From positions 3,607 to 67,606 of the forward strand of contig CAJUCA010000009.1 in assembly GCA_910585265.1 (NCBI GenBank): a stretch of 64,000 nucleotides of DNA. The letters run 5' to 3'. A program made the translations under genes and the position numbers. The notes beneath the pieces were generated by a model. That model had not been told where the DNA came from, searched no databases, and saw only the letters and a program-made list of their open reading frames with translations. Of the stretch, positions 40,622-48,054 are shown piece after piece. Origin of the DNA: an uncultured Oscillospiraceae bacterium. GTDB taxonomy: Bacteria > Bacillota > Clostridia > Oscillospirales > Oscillospiraceae. How positions within the stretch are numbered: position 1 is the first letter of the stretch; each line of letters opens with the position of its first letter.

Positions 40622-40978
40622 TCAAATATTTTCCAGCACATACCGCTTTACACCGACCTCTTTTATCACACCTTTTCTAAGCCGCGTTATCACGTTCTTG
40701 GAGTAACCCCAGCTATTCAAATCCGCTGTTGTAAACTCTTGTCTATCATCTTCCAAATGTGAACGAATAGCGGCCCAATCCTTATTTGCTTTTGCTGTCT
40801 TTCTGGCCTGTGCTAATTCGGTTTTCTGTTCTCTGTTCCGTTCCCCCAGAACTTTTCCGCTGTCGATGTATTCCACATCTTCACTGTCGAACATTACCGT
40901 AAATTCATAATCACCATCAGGCGTTACCCCTTGGAGCGGGAAGTCTCCACAGCAACCGCCCAGCACCCAACCCTGCAC
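40622..40978 (-). CDS. 118-codon frame in phase with the primase after a TAG
   Basis: This frame follows the primase stop directly (CAA TAG GTG), in the same reading frame. The predicted protein continues with beta-rich sequence (GWVLGGCCGDFPLQGV, DYEFTVMFDSEDVEYID) and a winged-helix-like C-terminus (FTTADLNSWGYSKNVITRLR). It could be a separate coupled gene starting at GTG, or the end of a 764-residue primase cut by a nonsense change (CAG to TAG). No Shine-Dalgarno precedes the GTG, which favours the second view or readthrough. Confidence 0.6.
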   Translation of the reverse strand: MQGWVLGGCCGDFPLQGVTPDGDYEFTVMFDSEDVEYIDSGKVLGERNREQKTELAQARKTAKANKDWAAIRSHLEDDRQEFTTADLNSWGYSKNVITRLRKGVIKEVGVKRYVLENI

Positions 40979-42916
40979 CTATTGATAATCCTCGGCGGCA
41001 TACGTCATGCGGCACACTTCGCCGTTTTGGTATTGGCAGTACATAGCAGGGCGAACCGCGTCCCATAGTTTAGCGTCCTTGCCGCTCAAAAAATCATTGT
41101 ACGCCGTTTTTATTCCATAGGCCCATAGGCTCCAATTCAAGGCAACACCTTTGTACCTGTTGCCGCCCTTTACCGCCTCTTTTGTGTAGCACCATGTAAA
41201 TTCTGCGGCCCCGGTCTGCTGTCTGCCCGCACCAAAAGTAGCAATCTTTTTTGCACCATCTACAAAATTTAAGCGGCGTAGCGTTTCCTTTGCTGTTGAG
41301 CAATCATCCGATGCAAAGAACGCCAATAATTCTTCTTCATCCTGTTCGTCAACGGAAACTAATTTGTCAAAGTGCCTGTGATAGAGTACATCATATTCAA
41401 GGGCTGTCCGCTGACCCATTGTTAACCTTAAAATGTTGTCCGCTGCTGCGCCTTGAAATTTTACTTTTTCCTTGATTTTCTTATAGTCTGCGCCCCATAT
41501 GGCCCTCAAAAAATCATCCCTTTTATCGTACCTGATACCGCCCCACAAAATTCTGTGGCGTTCTTTGCTGCTTTGTTCCTCTCCATCTAAAACGTTGTCA
41601 GCACTCTTTTTTTCGTGTTCCCATTGGATAGGCAAGCCCCGGAATGTTAGCGGCTCGGCGGCTGACAAATTTGTATCTACACTTTCATTTTCGAGCGGGA
41701 GTGTCGGATTATCGGCTGGCATTTTCGCTTGCCGCTCTGCCCGTATTCTCTCACCTAATTCCTTTAGCTGCTGGTCAATGTCCGCTTGCCGCTGCGCTTC
41801 CTCTTCACTTACAATTCTGTCAAGGCCCATAATGGCCCGCCAGTGATTGTTTGAAAGCGTGCGCTGCCCACTTGAACACTGTTCATTGACAAATTCCCAT
41901 TTCCTGACACACTGGAATGGCACATATTTTTCGCCGCCGCGCTTGCTCCACCATAGAAATACTTGCGCTGCCAGTTCGTCACCATCGTCAGTCTGAAAAG
42001 CGTACCAAATATCATAAGCGATACTTGTCCATTTACTGTCGTTGCAATCTGCTGGAATATCTTTCAAATCTTCAAATATTTCACGCTGTTCCCTTGTCAT
42101 TTCTGATTTTAATTCATTTTCTGTTTTGCCCTCAATTACCACGCCCTGATATTCGGCATCGTTTCCTAACGCTATTTTCTTTCTTGGACTGTCACCCTTT
42201 GACCGCCGTTGACGAGTAGTATTGTTGGCGTTCACCTGTGTACTATTTTTTGGCCTGTTAAATGAAAAATTTGCTTTAATCAGTTCATATAATTCTTGTG
42301 TCTTATCCGTTAATCCCTTGGTGTTGTCCCATTCTTCCCACTCATAAATAGGGTGTGGAACATCACAAAAGAAATCAACTTTATTTCGCCCGTCCAGCGT
42401 AAAATTCTTAATTGTCCTACTTATAAAACCTGTGGCCCCGCTGCCAGTCAGTAGGTTAATGCTGTCAAATAGTGGCTCCGCTTTTTCCTTGTCAATACCA
42501 TAAAACATATGAAACCCGCCACTTAGGGAGCGTGTAACCTTATCAGCGAGCTGTAACGCTCCCTTAAAAAATGGAGTTTCTGTGTCTATAGGCTGCTTCT
42601 GGCCGTTTTCATCTTTTATTCTGTCAAAGTCTAAGATAAATACAAACAAATCATTGTACTTTGCATTATCAAGCCAAAGAGATACCCTGCCTGATGTATC
42701 TGGATGGCTTTTTCTATACTTTGATATTTGTTGATACGCTTCTTCATACGTTAAATGGTAGAACTTGTAATAGTTTGGTACATTATAGCTTAATAGCTTT
42801 ATGTTGCCTTGTTCGTCGATGTATGCTGGCATTTTCAATTTACCGATTAGAGTAAAGAAGTTATTGTAACCGTCTTGCTGCTTTTCCGCCAGTAACGGAA
42901 CCGCTGATGTTTCCAT
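40979..42916 (-). CDS. AEP-superfamily primase/replication protein
   Basis: The 645-residue protein shows the catalytic set of archaeo-eukaryotic primase-polymerases: Asp96 and Asp98 in FILDFDR, His136 in SGGFHMFYG and Asp181 in KVDFFCD. A PriCT-like helical domain follows (SIAYDIWYAFQTDDGDELAA, FLWWSKRGGEKY). The C-terminal third is unassigned. It probably primes replication of the excised element. ATG at 42916 has AAGGAGG upstream. A structured leader precedes it, and its frame ends at an amber codon with open sequence beyond. Confidence 0.8.
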   Translation of the reverse strand: METSAVPLLAEKQQDGYNNFFTLIGKLKMPAYIDEQGNIKLLSYNVPNYYKFYHLTYEEAYQQISKYRKSHPDTSGRVSLWLDNAKYNDLFVFILDFDRIKDENGQKQPIDTETPFFKGALQLADKVTRSLSGGFHMFYGIDKEKAEPLFDSINLLTGSGATGFISRTIKNFTLDGRNKVDFFCDVPHPIYEWEEWDNTKGLTDKTQELYELIKANFSFNRPKNSTQVNANNTTRQRRSKGDSPRKKIALGNDAEYQGVVIEGKTENELKSEMTREQREIFEDLKDIPADCNDSKWTSIAYDIWYAFQTDDGDELAAQVFLWWSKRGGEKYVPFQCVRKWEFVNEQCSSGQRTLSNNHWRAIMGLDRIVSEEEAQRQADIDQQLKELGERIRAERQAKMPADNPTLPLENESVDTNLSAAEPLTFRGLPIQWEHEKKSADNVLDGEEQSSKERHRILWGGIRYDKRDDFLRAIWGADYKKIKEKVKFQGAAADNILRLTMGQRTALEYDVLYHRHFDKLVSVDEQDEEELLAFFASDDCSTAKETLRRLNFVDGAKKIATFGAGRQQTGAAEFTWCYTKEAVKGGNRYKGVALNWSLWAYGIKTAYNDFLSGKDAKLWDAVRPAMYCQYQNGEVCRMTYAAEDYQ

Positions 42917-43127
42917 GATAACATTCCTCCTTATAGATTTTGACAAGTCACAGATAACGTGTTACTGGCACTAAGCGAAACCGTGGAGGAACAGAGCAGC
43001 GCGGCTCCATCATGGAAAACGGCCCCGCTGTTCAATCTGCGACTTGTCAAAACCTATAAAGAAAAAGCGTTGTTTCCCTTACTTTCTAATTATATTATAC
43101 TACAAAAATTTTTTCGCGGCAAGGAAC
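42917..43127 (-). promoter_or_regulatory. Promoter and highly structured leader RNA of the primase gene
   Basis: The promoter is TTGCCG, 17 bp, TATAAT (about 43127-43099). The leader of about 175 nt holds two 24-nt arms, 43058-43035 and 42955-42932, that pair fully; both differences from exact complementarity are G-U pairs only when read as minus-strand RNA. The core includes GAACAGCG/CGCTG-CTGTTC and CCATGATGG hairpins. The distal arm ends 5 nt before the Shine-Dalgarno. It is a likely cis-regulatory RNA or a processed small RNA. Confidence 0.65.
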
Positions 43128-43235
43128 GCGAATAGCGCTCATTTCTCCTACATTTCAAAACATTCTTGCTGCCTCATGTAAAAACACGTTGCCGCCACGT
43201 TCAAAGACGTTGCAGCTTCCTGGAAGATATTGCTT

Positions 43236-43433
43236 TCACGCCCTGTTTTCTTTCCCTGGCTCGGCGGCTGGCAAAATTGTATCTACACTTTCAATTTCGA
43301 GCGGGAGCGGGACTACCCAATACCGCAACGGGGCAGCAGCCAGCAGCCCACCGGGGGATGGTTTCGGGAGAATCTCATTTTGATTTTTCAATGCTGGTTT
43401 TCTTGGCGGATTTCCCTCCCGACACAAAATCAC
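43236..43433 (-). pseudogene. Relic of a second primase-like gene
   Basis: The segment around 43258-43306 repeats the linker region of the primase gene (41649-41704): GCTCGGCGGCTG, TGTATCTACACTTTCA and TTTCGAGCGGGAG are shared. The translation PLPLEIESVDTILPAAEP parallels LPLENESVDTNLSAAEP of the primase. The rest of the frame is unrelated and lacks a start. It looks like a remnant of a duplicated or replaced primase gene. Confidence 0.5.
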
Positions 43434-43523
43434 GGTGGAAACGACCGAAAACGGCGGACACGGCGGCGGTTATATTTTCCCCACAACAAAAAAGCAAGCG
43501 TGGCTTTCCAGTAGCCGCGCTTG

Positions 43524-43883
43524 CTATTTCTGTTCAAAATATCTGGAAAAGTCGTGTATCACGTTAGATATTAGCGATAACTCTTTTACTTCATACTCAT
43601 TTAGTGCTTTCATAATCCGCGCAATCTCTAAATCGCGTTCTGTGGCGGGAGGATTGCCGCTAATGCTTTTCTTTTCGGCGGAGGCCCCTAACAAATAGTC
43701 AATAGACACATTGAGGGTAACGCCTAAATTGAAAAGTGTATTCAAAGCAGGGGCCTTGCGTCCAGCCTCTATCTCCCAAAGGTAGTTTCTGGATATTCCT
43801 ATCTGTTCCGATAGTGCTTCCAACGTCAAATTAAGCCGCTTCCGTTCTGCTTTGATTTTGCTGCCCATAAGCGATAAATCCAT
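43524..43883 (-). CDS. XRE-family HTH regulator
   Basis: The 119-residue protein starts MDLSLMGSKIKAERKRLNLT and contains a canonical HTH (LEALSEQIGISRNYLWEIEAGRKAP). A C-terminal 50-residue region (ATERDLEIARIMKALNEYEV) is probably for dimerisation. ATG at 43883 follows GAGGGG. Upstream, TCTATCAAT occurs twice in direct repeat (about 43910-43919 and 43948-43960), candidate operators. It is divergent from the lipoprotein gene. Confidence 0.88.
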   Translation of the reverse strand: MDLSLMGSKIKAERKRLNLTLEALSEQIGISRNYLWEIEAGRKAPALNTLFNLGVTLNVSIDYLLGASAEKKSISGNPPATERDLEIARIMKALNEYEVKELSLISNVIHDFSRYFEQK

Positions 43884-43973
43884 CTTATTACCCCTCAACT
43901 ATCTTATTGATAGATTTTACAGCGTACAGCCAGAAATTAAACACGCTAATTGATAGAAAATCAAAAATGCGTC

Positions 43974-44002
43974 TTGCAATAAGCCATAAAACGGAGTATA
44001 AT
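43974..44002 (+). promoter_or_regulatory. Promoter of the element lipoprotein gene
   Basis: The boxes are -35 TTGCAA (43974-43979), 17-bp spacer and -10 TATAAT (43997-44002). Confidence 0.7.
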
Positions 44003-44082
44003 AAATTCCACTGTGCGGCTGATGGCAAGACCATGGCAGAGACACGGAAACAAAATCATGCTATCATAGGAGGCAACTAAGA

Positions 44083-45171
44083 ATGAAGAAACTTTCAGCA
44101 CTCATGCTTGCGTCGGCTCTGGCCCTCTCTCTGGTGGCCTGTGGCGGCGGAGGCGAACCTAATCCCCCTGTCCAGGATACCCCGTCTAATGCGGTGGAAA
44201 ATCCACCAGCGTCAGAGAAAATGATACCCGGCAGCTATGCGCCTGTGGGACTGGTTTCCGGAACGGGCTATGAGGTGAACGAAAACGGCAGTTATGACCA
44301 CGGTGAGGAAAAGGGGACGTATACAGCGGCGGAGGACGGTAGCCTTACCTTCCAGTCAAAGGATGGCGGTTCCAGCACCTTGACCGCTTTCGGCGAATAT
44401 TACCACACGGCTGTCCAAATGGCGGAAGATACCGAGTACGGATTGGCCCCTTCTTTTGACGAAAGCGGGCATTCAAATCAGACCTTTCAGACAGAGGCAG
44501 ATGCCACATCCTTAACTCTGGAATTGCACGAGGATGGAAGCTATGTATTTTCTTACAGCAAGACCTCCCCGGTTTTTGATAAATTCTCTGATATTGTCAC
44601 CTACGAGGGGAGCTACGCTTTAGAGGACGCTGTTCTGAATTTGAGTTACAATGATAATCACTATCCCCTTTTGGTTGCGGATGATGCCATCTATCCTATT
44701 GTTTATGTAAAGAAAACCGATACGAATAGTGCGGACGTTGAAGCAGCCCAGGCCGCTATCTTAACTGCGGAGACAGAATCCGCCCAAGACAGATGGTGGA
44801 CACCGGCAGACGAGACAACCGCTGCTACCGTCACGGCGGCACTGGTAGGCACTTGGGAGTATTCAGATGGATACGGTAACTATCAGTTAACCTTTTCAGA
44901 AACAGGCGTTTCGGTTCATATGGATTTTATGGGAATGTCTGCCTTGAACAGTTCAGGGACATACAGCATCCAAAATGGCGCAATCCTGTTGGAATACAAG
45001 TCACAGTCAGGAGGTTACACCATCATCAATCACCGAGCAGTTCCCTATACTTATACGGATGGAAGTTTGGCAATCTATGAAATGCTGGATATGATGAATG
45101 AAGAAGGGTTGCTGGATGCAACGGCAGACCTTACAGCAATTTCGTCTTATCAATATCAAAAGACCAATTAA
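44083..45171 (+). CDS. Element-borne lipoprotein of unknown function
   Basis: The 362-residue product has a lipoprotein signal (lipobox LVAC before GGGG). A Pro/Asn linker and two similar beta-rich modules follow: YEVNENGSYDHGEEKGTYTA and LVGTWEYSDGYGNYQLTFSE, the latter resembling the small lipoprotein at 34329. It is the only obvious cargo gene of the element, read from a strong promoter and ended by a strong hairpin. Envelope surface location is predicted; the role is unknown. Confidence 0.75.
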   Translation: MKKLSALMLASALALSLVACGGGGEPNPPVQDTPSNAVENPPASEKMIPGSYAPVGLVSGTGYEVNENGSYDHGEEKGTYTAAEDGSLTFQSKDGGSSTLTAFGEYYHTAVQMAEDTEYGLAPSFDESGHSNQTFQTEADATSLTLELHEDGSYVFSYSKTSPVFDKFSDIVTYEGSYALEDAVLNLSYNDNHYPLLVADDAIYPIVYVKKTDTNSADVEAAQAAILTAETESAQDRWWTPADETTAATVTAALVGTWEYSDGYGNYQLTFSETGVSVHMDFMGMSALNSSGTYSIQNGAILLEYKSQSGGYTIINHRAVPYTYTDGSLAIYEMLDMMNEEGLLDATADLTAISSYQYQKTN

Positions 45172-45189
45172 CCATACAACGAACAAGTC

Positions 45190-45217
45190 AGGGGCGGCAC
45201 ATCAACGTGCCGCCCCT
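45190..45217. terminator. Terminator between lipoprotein gene and 67-aa gene
   Basis: AGGGGCGGCAC, loop ATCAAC, GTGCCGCCCCT is followed by CTTG; it lies between converging genes. Confidence 0.7.
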
Positions 45218-45234
45218 CTTGCGTTCATATTCCC

Positions 45235-45438
45235 TTATTCGCCCCGTTCCTCCAAAATTTCCATCTTTTCCGCTTGCCATTCCTTTTCGGCCTCATGCCG
45301 GAACATTTCCAGCTCATACATCAATTCTTCATCGGTCATACTCTCATACTCGGCCTTGGCCTGTTCACGCTCGGCTTCTTCATCCTCTGTGTAGCGGGAC
45401 AGCAGCAGGGCAATCGTGTTGCGGCGTTCATCGTTCAT
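45235..45438 (-). CDS. Small acidic helical protein, unknown
   Basis: The 67-residue product is almost entirely charged helix (MNDERRNTIALLLSRYTEDE at the start, MTDEELMYELEMFRHEAEKE later). ATG at 45438 lies 8 bases after AAAGGAG. It is the last gene of a minus-strand set with the two paralogous genes upstream. No family is recognised. Confidence 0.6.
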   Translation of the reverse strand: MNDERRNTIALLLSRYTEDEEAEREQAKAEYESMTDEELMYELEMFRHEAEKEWQAEKMEILEERGE

Positions 45439-45504
45439 AGTCATTTCTCCTTTTCAGATTTTTGTAAAGTGTATTTCAAAAAGCGGTTTGCTTCTTGATG
45501 GTGA

Positions 45505-45984
45505 TTAGCTAACCCTGGCAAGCTCCGCGCCCTCGGCGGGGGCCTTGCGGCTGCTTTCCGCTGCATCGTCCTTTTCGGCGGCGGGAAGCTCAACGGGGAG
45601 GACATACAAAATCTTGCCGTTGCTGCTGATGTCAGGGAGCTTGCCATAGTCGGGGAACTGCTGCATAAACCAGCCCTTAGTGAACAAGTAGGGGTTTTTC
45701 TGTTGGGCGGCAATTTTCTTGACCGCCTCAAAGGTAACAAGCAGCTCGGCGGCGTTCTCATGCAGATTAATGTACCCCTCCATGCGCTCATAAGTCAGGC
45801 CCTTGTTCGCGTTGGCCTTGGAGGGGGAGCGGTGGGTTTTGTGGACAATCCTCATACCGGGGTAGGCCGCTTGGAGCTTAGACAGCGTTTCAAACTCGGG
45901 CTTGCTGGGGTCGCTGGCGGCAAGGGCAAAGCTCTTGCTGATGGTGATTGTGTTAGTGGTAAAGTTGATTTTGTACTCTCTCAC
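45505..45984 (-). CDS. Unknown protein, paralogue of the 46034 gene (copy 1)
   Basis: The 159-residue product starts, most likely at GTG 45984 after GGAGG, as MREYKINFTTNTITISKSFA. It resembles the neighbour through TITISK/TITITK, LTYERMEGYI/LTLDEMEKYI and KGWFMQQFPDYGK/KAWFLKTYPQYGK. The C-terminus is longer and charged. The earlier ATG at 45999 has no ribosome-binding site because it overlaps it. Function is unknown. Confidence 0.65.
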   Translation of the reverse strand: MREYKINFTTNTITISKSFALAASDPSKPEFETLSKLQAAYPGMRIVHKTHRSPSKANANKGLTYERMEGYINLHENAAELLVTFEAVKKIAAQQKNPYLFTKGWFMQQFPDYGKLPDISSNGKILYVLPVELPAAEKDDAAESSRKAPAEGAELARVS

Positions 45985-46033
45985 TTTGATAACCTCCATA
46001 TTTTAATAAGATTTGTTGAGTGACGGTCTTGTA

Positions 46034-46420
46034 TTAGGCGGCGGGCTTTTCCGCAATTTCCTTTTTACCATACTGCGGATAGGTTTTGAGAAACCACGCC
46101 TTGACCTTGGGATAGCTGGGCTTATCTTTGCCCGTTGGTGTGTGGTATACCTTGATAGCCTCAAACGCTTTTACGCCCTCACCGCTGCTGTCCTGGGCTT
46201 TGATGTACTTCTCCATCTCGTCCAGCGTCAGGCCCTTGTAGGTGGCCTTGTCAGCGCGGATAACGGCGGTTCTGTGCTGGATGGTGTAGTCCGGGAAATC
46301 CCTGTGGAGCTTGGTAAGCTCTCGGTATTCCCTGGTGGAAATGTCGGCGGCGCGGGCGGCAAATGCCTTAGTGATGGTGATGGTCTGCTCTCCGTGATTG
46401 ATGATGTAATCTTTTTTCAT
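46034..46420 (-). CDS. Unknown protein, paralogue of the 45505 gene (copy 2)
   Basis: The 128-residue product starts MKKDYIINHGEQTITITKAF and shares the TITITKAFA, EYRELTKL, DEMEKYI and WFLKTYPQYGK blocks with the next gene. Tandem duplication inside the element is likely. AAAGGAGAG precedes ATG at 46420. No known domain is recognised. Confidence 0.65.
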   Translation of the reverse strand: MKKDYIINHGEQTITITKAFAARAADISTREYRELTKLHRDFPDYTIQHRTAVIRADKATYKGLTLDEMEKYIKAQDSSGEGVKAFEAIKVYHTPTGKDKPSYPKVKAWFLKTYPQYGKKEIAEKPAA

Positions 46421-46773
46421 GGTGTCGCTCTCCTTTTTATTTTGAATTTTGTTTTTCAAGAGATTTGTGTCTCTCGCTCTTTTTGAAATTAGTATAACAT
46501 GGGGCAAAGAAAAACCTGTACTTTAATAACGACATGTGCTATAATGAAGAAAAGAAAAAAGCAGACTTCTAAAAAGTCTGCAAAATCCATCGGCAAGCGG
46601 CAATTTTTAGAAATTCCGGTTCGTTTCTTTGCTCGGCTGCGCTAAAACTTGTAAAAAGACGTTGGGTATTGAAGAAATCAGCTTATTTCTTGTTGCAAAG
46701 ATGTTCGGGCTTCTAAAAACTTGCTCAATTTGTCTGAAAATCCGTTAATTAGGCGCAAAAACGCTTGATTATA

Positions 46774-46796
46774 GGGCAAAAAACTGAATATCCACA
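46774..46796. other. Right arm-type site, inverted copy of 35252
   Basis: Read on the minus strand this is TGTGGATATT-N4-TTTTTGCC, matching 35252-35274 except for the central four bases and the last base. Confidence 0.5.
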
Positions 46797-46873
46797 TGTG
46801 GCAAAATATCAGTGGCGGCGGCGGAAAACTATCCACAAAAACTACCACAACGGGGCTGTGACACACCAAAAAA

Positions 46874-46901
46874 GAGGGGAACAGGTTTCCCCGTTCCCCT
46901 C
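46874..46901 (-). terminator. Element-supplied terminator for rubrerythrin
   Basis: GAGGGGAAC with GTTCCCCTC forms a stem, and the minus strand continues CTTTTTT. It ends the reconstituted rubrerythrin transcript and lies inside the element. Confidence 0.75.
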
Positions 46902-46929
46902 AAAAAGTGCTGAAATTGCGGAAAAAATC

Positions 46930-47517
46930 TTACTTGAAGTACCGCTCCAGCAGGCCCTTCAGCGCCTTGCCGTGGCGGGCCTCGTCCCGGGCCATCTCGT
47001 GCACGGTGTCGTGGATGGCGTCCAGGCCGTTCTTCTTGGCGCAGGCGGCCAGGTCGAACTTGCCCTTGGTGGCCCCGAACTCGCAGTCCACCCGCCAGGC
47101 CAGGTTCTTGGCGGTGGAGGCGGTCATGTTGGGCTCCAGGTCCGCGCCCAGCAGCTCGGCAAACTTGGCGGCGTGCTCGGCCTCCTCATAGGCGGCCTTC
47201 TCCCAGTACAGGGCCACCTCGGGGTAGCCCTCCCGGGCGGCGATCCGGGCCATGCACAGGTACATTCCCACCTCGCCGCACTCGCCGTTGAAGTTGGCCA
47301 TCAGCTGCTCGAAGATATACTTCTTGTCCTCGTCGCTGATGTCGGGGTTGTTCTTCACGGTCTTGGCGTAGATGCCGTACTCATGCTCGGCGGCCAGCTT
47401 CATCTCGCCCTCCTGGAGCGTGAACTTGGAGCCGGCGACATGGCACACGGGGCACTCGGCGGGGGGGTTCTCACCCTCATAAACATAGCCGCACACGGGG
47501 CAGATCCATTTTTTCAT
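46930..47517 (-). CDS. Rubrerythrin with N-terminal rubredoxin domain
   Basis: This oxidative-stress enzyme reduces hydrogen peroxide in anaerobes. The 195-residue protein has a rubredoxin-like Cys4 iron site (CPVCG at 6-10, CPVC at 22-25). A four-helix di-iron domain follows with ELMANFNGECGEVGMYL-type and EKAAYEEAEHAAKFAELLG motifs. The domain order is that of reverse rubrerythrins. Residues 105-195 are encoded by sequence brought in by the mobile element. It lies 19 bp after the PerR gene and shares its promoter. Confidence 0.93.
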   Translation of the reverse strand: MKKWICPVCGYVYEGENPPAECPVCHVAGSKFTLQEGEMKLAAEHEYGIYAKTVKNNPDISDEDKKYIFEQLMANFNGECGEVGMYLCMARIAAREGYPEVALYWEKAAYEEAEHAAKFAELLGADLEPNMTASTAKNLAWRVDCEFGATKGKFDLAACAKKNGLDAIHDTVHEMARDEARHGKALKGLLERYFK

Positions 47518-47536
47518 GATAAATTTCCTCCAATTG

Positions 47537-47926
47537 TTAAAAATCTTCGCAGCCCTCGCACAGGCCGCGGACGATGAACTCACAGCGTTCCGCCGTGAAT
47601 CCGTATTGCACGCCCAGCCGTTCCACCCAGTCCTCCCCCGGGGTTAGCGGGGGCAGGTCGGCGACCCGGCCGCAGCGGTTGCAAATAAAGTGGGCGTGGG
47701 GACGGGTCCGGCCGTCGTACCGCTCCTGTCCGTTCACCGTGCCCACCCGGACCGCCAGCCCCTGCTCGCACAGCTGGGACAGGTTGCGGTAGACGGTGGC
47801 CAGGCTCAGGCCGGGGTAGCTGGGCTTGAGGGCCTGGTACACCTGGTCCGCCGAGGGGTGGGTGTCGGAGTTCCGGAGCAGGGCCAGCAGGGCGTCCCGC
47901 TTTTTGCTCTGTCGGACGATTGCCAT
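47537..47926 (-). CDS. Fur-family peroxide regulator (PerR-like)
   Basis: The 129-residue protein has a winged helix (SADQVYQALKPSYPGLSLATV), a His-rich metal site (RPHAHFICNRCG) and the second Cys pair (GLCEGCEDF) of the structural zinc site. Linkage to rubrerythrin points to peroxide sensing (PerR) rather than iron uptake control. A long palindrome between the promoter and the gene is its probable autoregulatory site. Confidence 0.88.
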   Translation of the reverse strand: MAIVRQSKKRDALLALLRNSDTHPSADQVYQALKPSYPGLSLATVYRNLSQLCEQGLAVRVGTVNGQERYDGRTRPHAHFICNRCGRVADLPPLTPGEDWVERLGVQYGFTAERCEFIVRGLCEGCEDF

Positions 47927-47954
47927 AAAAACAAATCCTTGTACTTGGTGAGAG

Positions 47955-48009
47955 CTTAATAGGAATAATTCCTGTTAAGGATACTAACACAGTTTGTCCC
48001 GTTTGTAAA
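47955..48009 (-). promoter_or_regulatory. Promoter and palindromic PerR-type operator
   Basis: The boxes are -35 TTTACA (48009-48004), 17-bp spacer and -10 TAGTAT (47986-47981). A 25-bp palindrome built on CTTAA-N-AGGAAT-T-ATTCCT-N-TTAAG (47955-47979) covers the transcription start, suited for repression of perR-rubrerythrin. Confidence 0.8.
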
Positions 48010-48054
48010 GACCCTTTTTGAAAAAAGCGGGAAAAAATTTTGCCAGGGACGGCA

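Larger units (their letters stand above)
46421..46929. other. Right-end non-coding region with hairpins and arm sites
   Basis: A plus-oriented extended -10 (TGTGCTATAAT ending at 46544) is followed by GCAGACTT-loop-AAGTCTGC (46560-46581), suggesting a very short transcript. The inverted arm motif is at 46774-46796. Further TGTGG/CCACA boxes (46791-46853) are candidate integrase sites. No gene is supported. Confidence 0.5.
35138..47202. mobile_element. 12.07-kb integrative element inserted in the rubrerythrin gene
   Basis: The boundaries are defined by a 273-bp direct repeat of the rubrerythrin 3' end (34865-35137 and 46930-47202). The interior has a much lower GC content than the flanks and encodes a tyrosine integrase at the left end, WYL and HTH regulators, a resolvase, an AEP-type primase and unknown proteins. 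The right end supplies a complete gene 3' end plus terminator, so the host gene stays functional. No relaxase, type IV secretion, capsid or terminase gene is visible. It is likely a mobilizable or satellite-type island. Confidence 0.88.
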
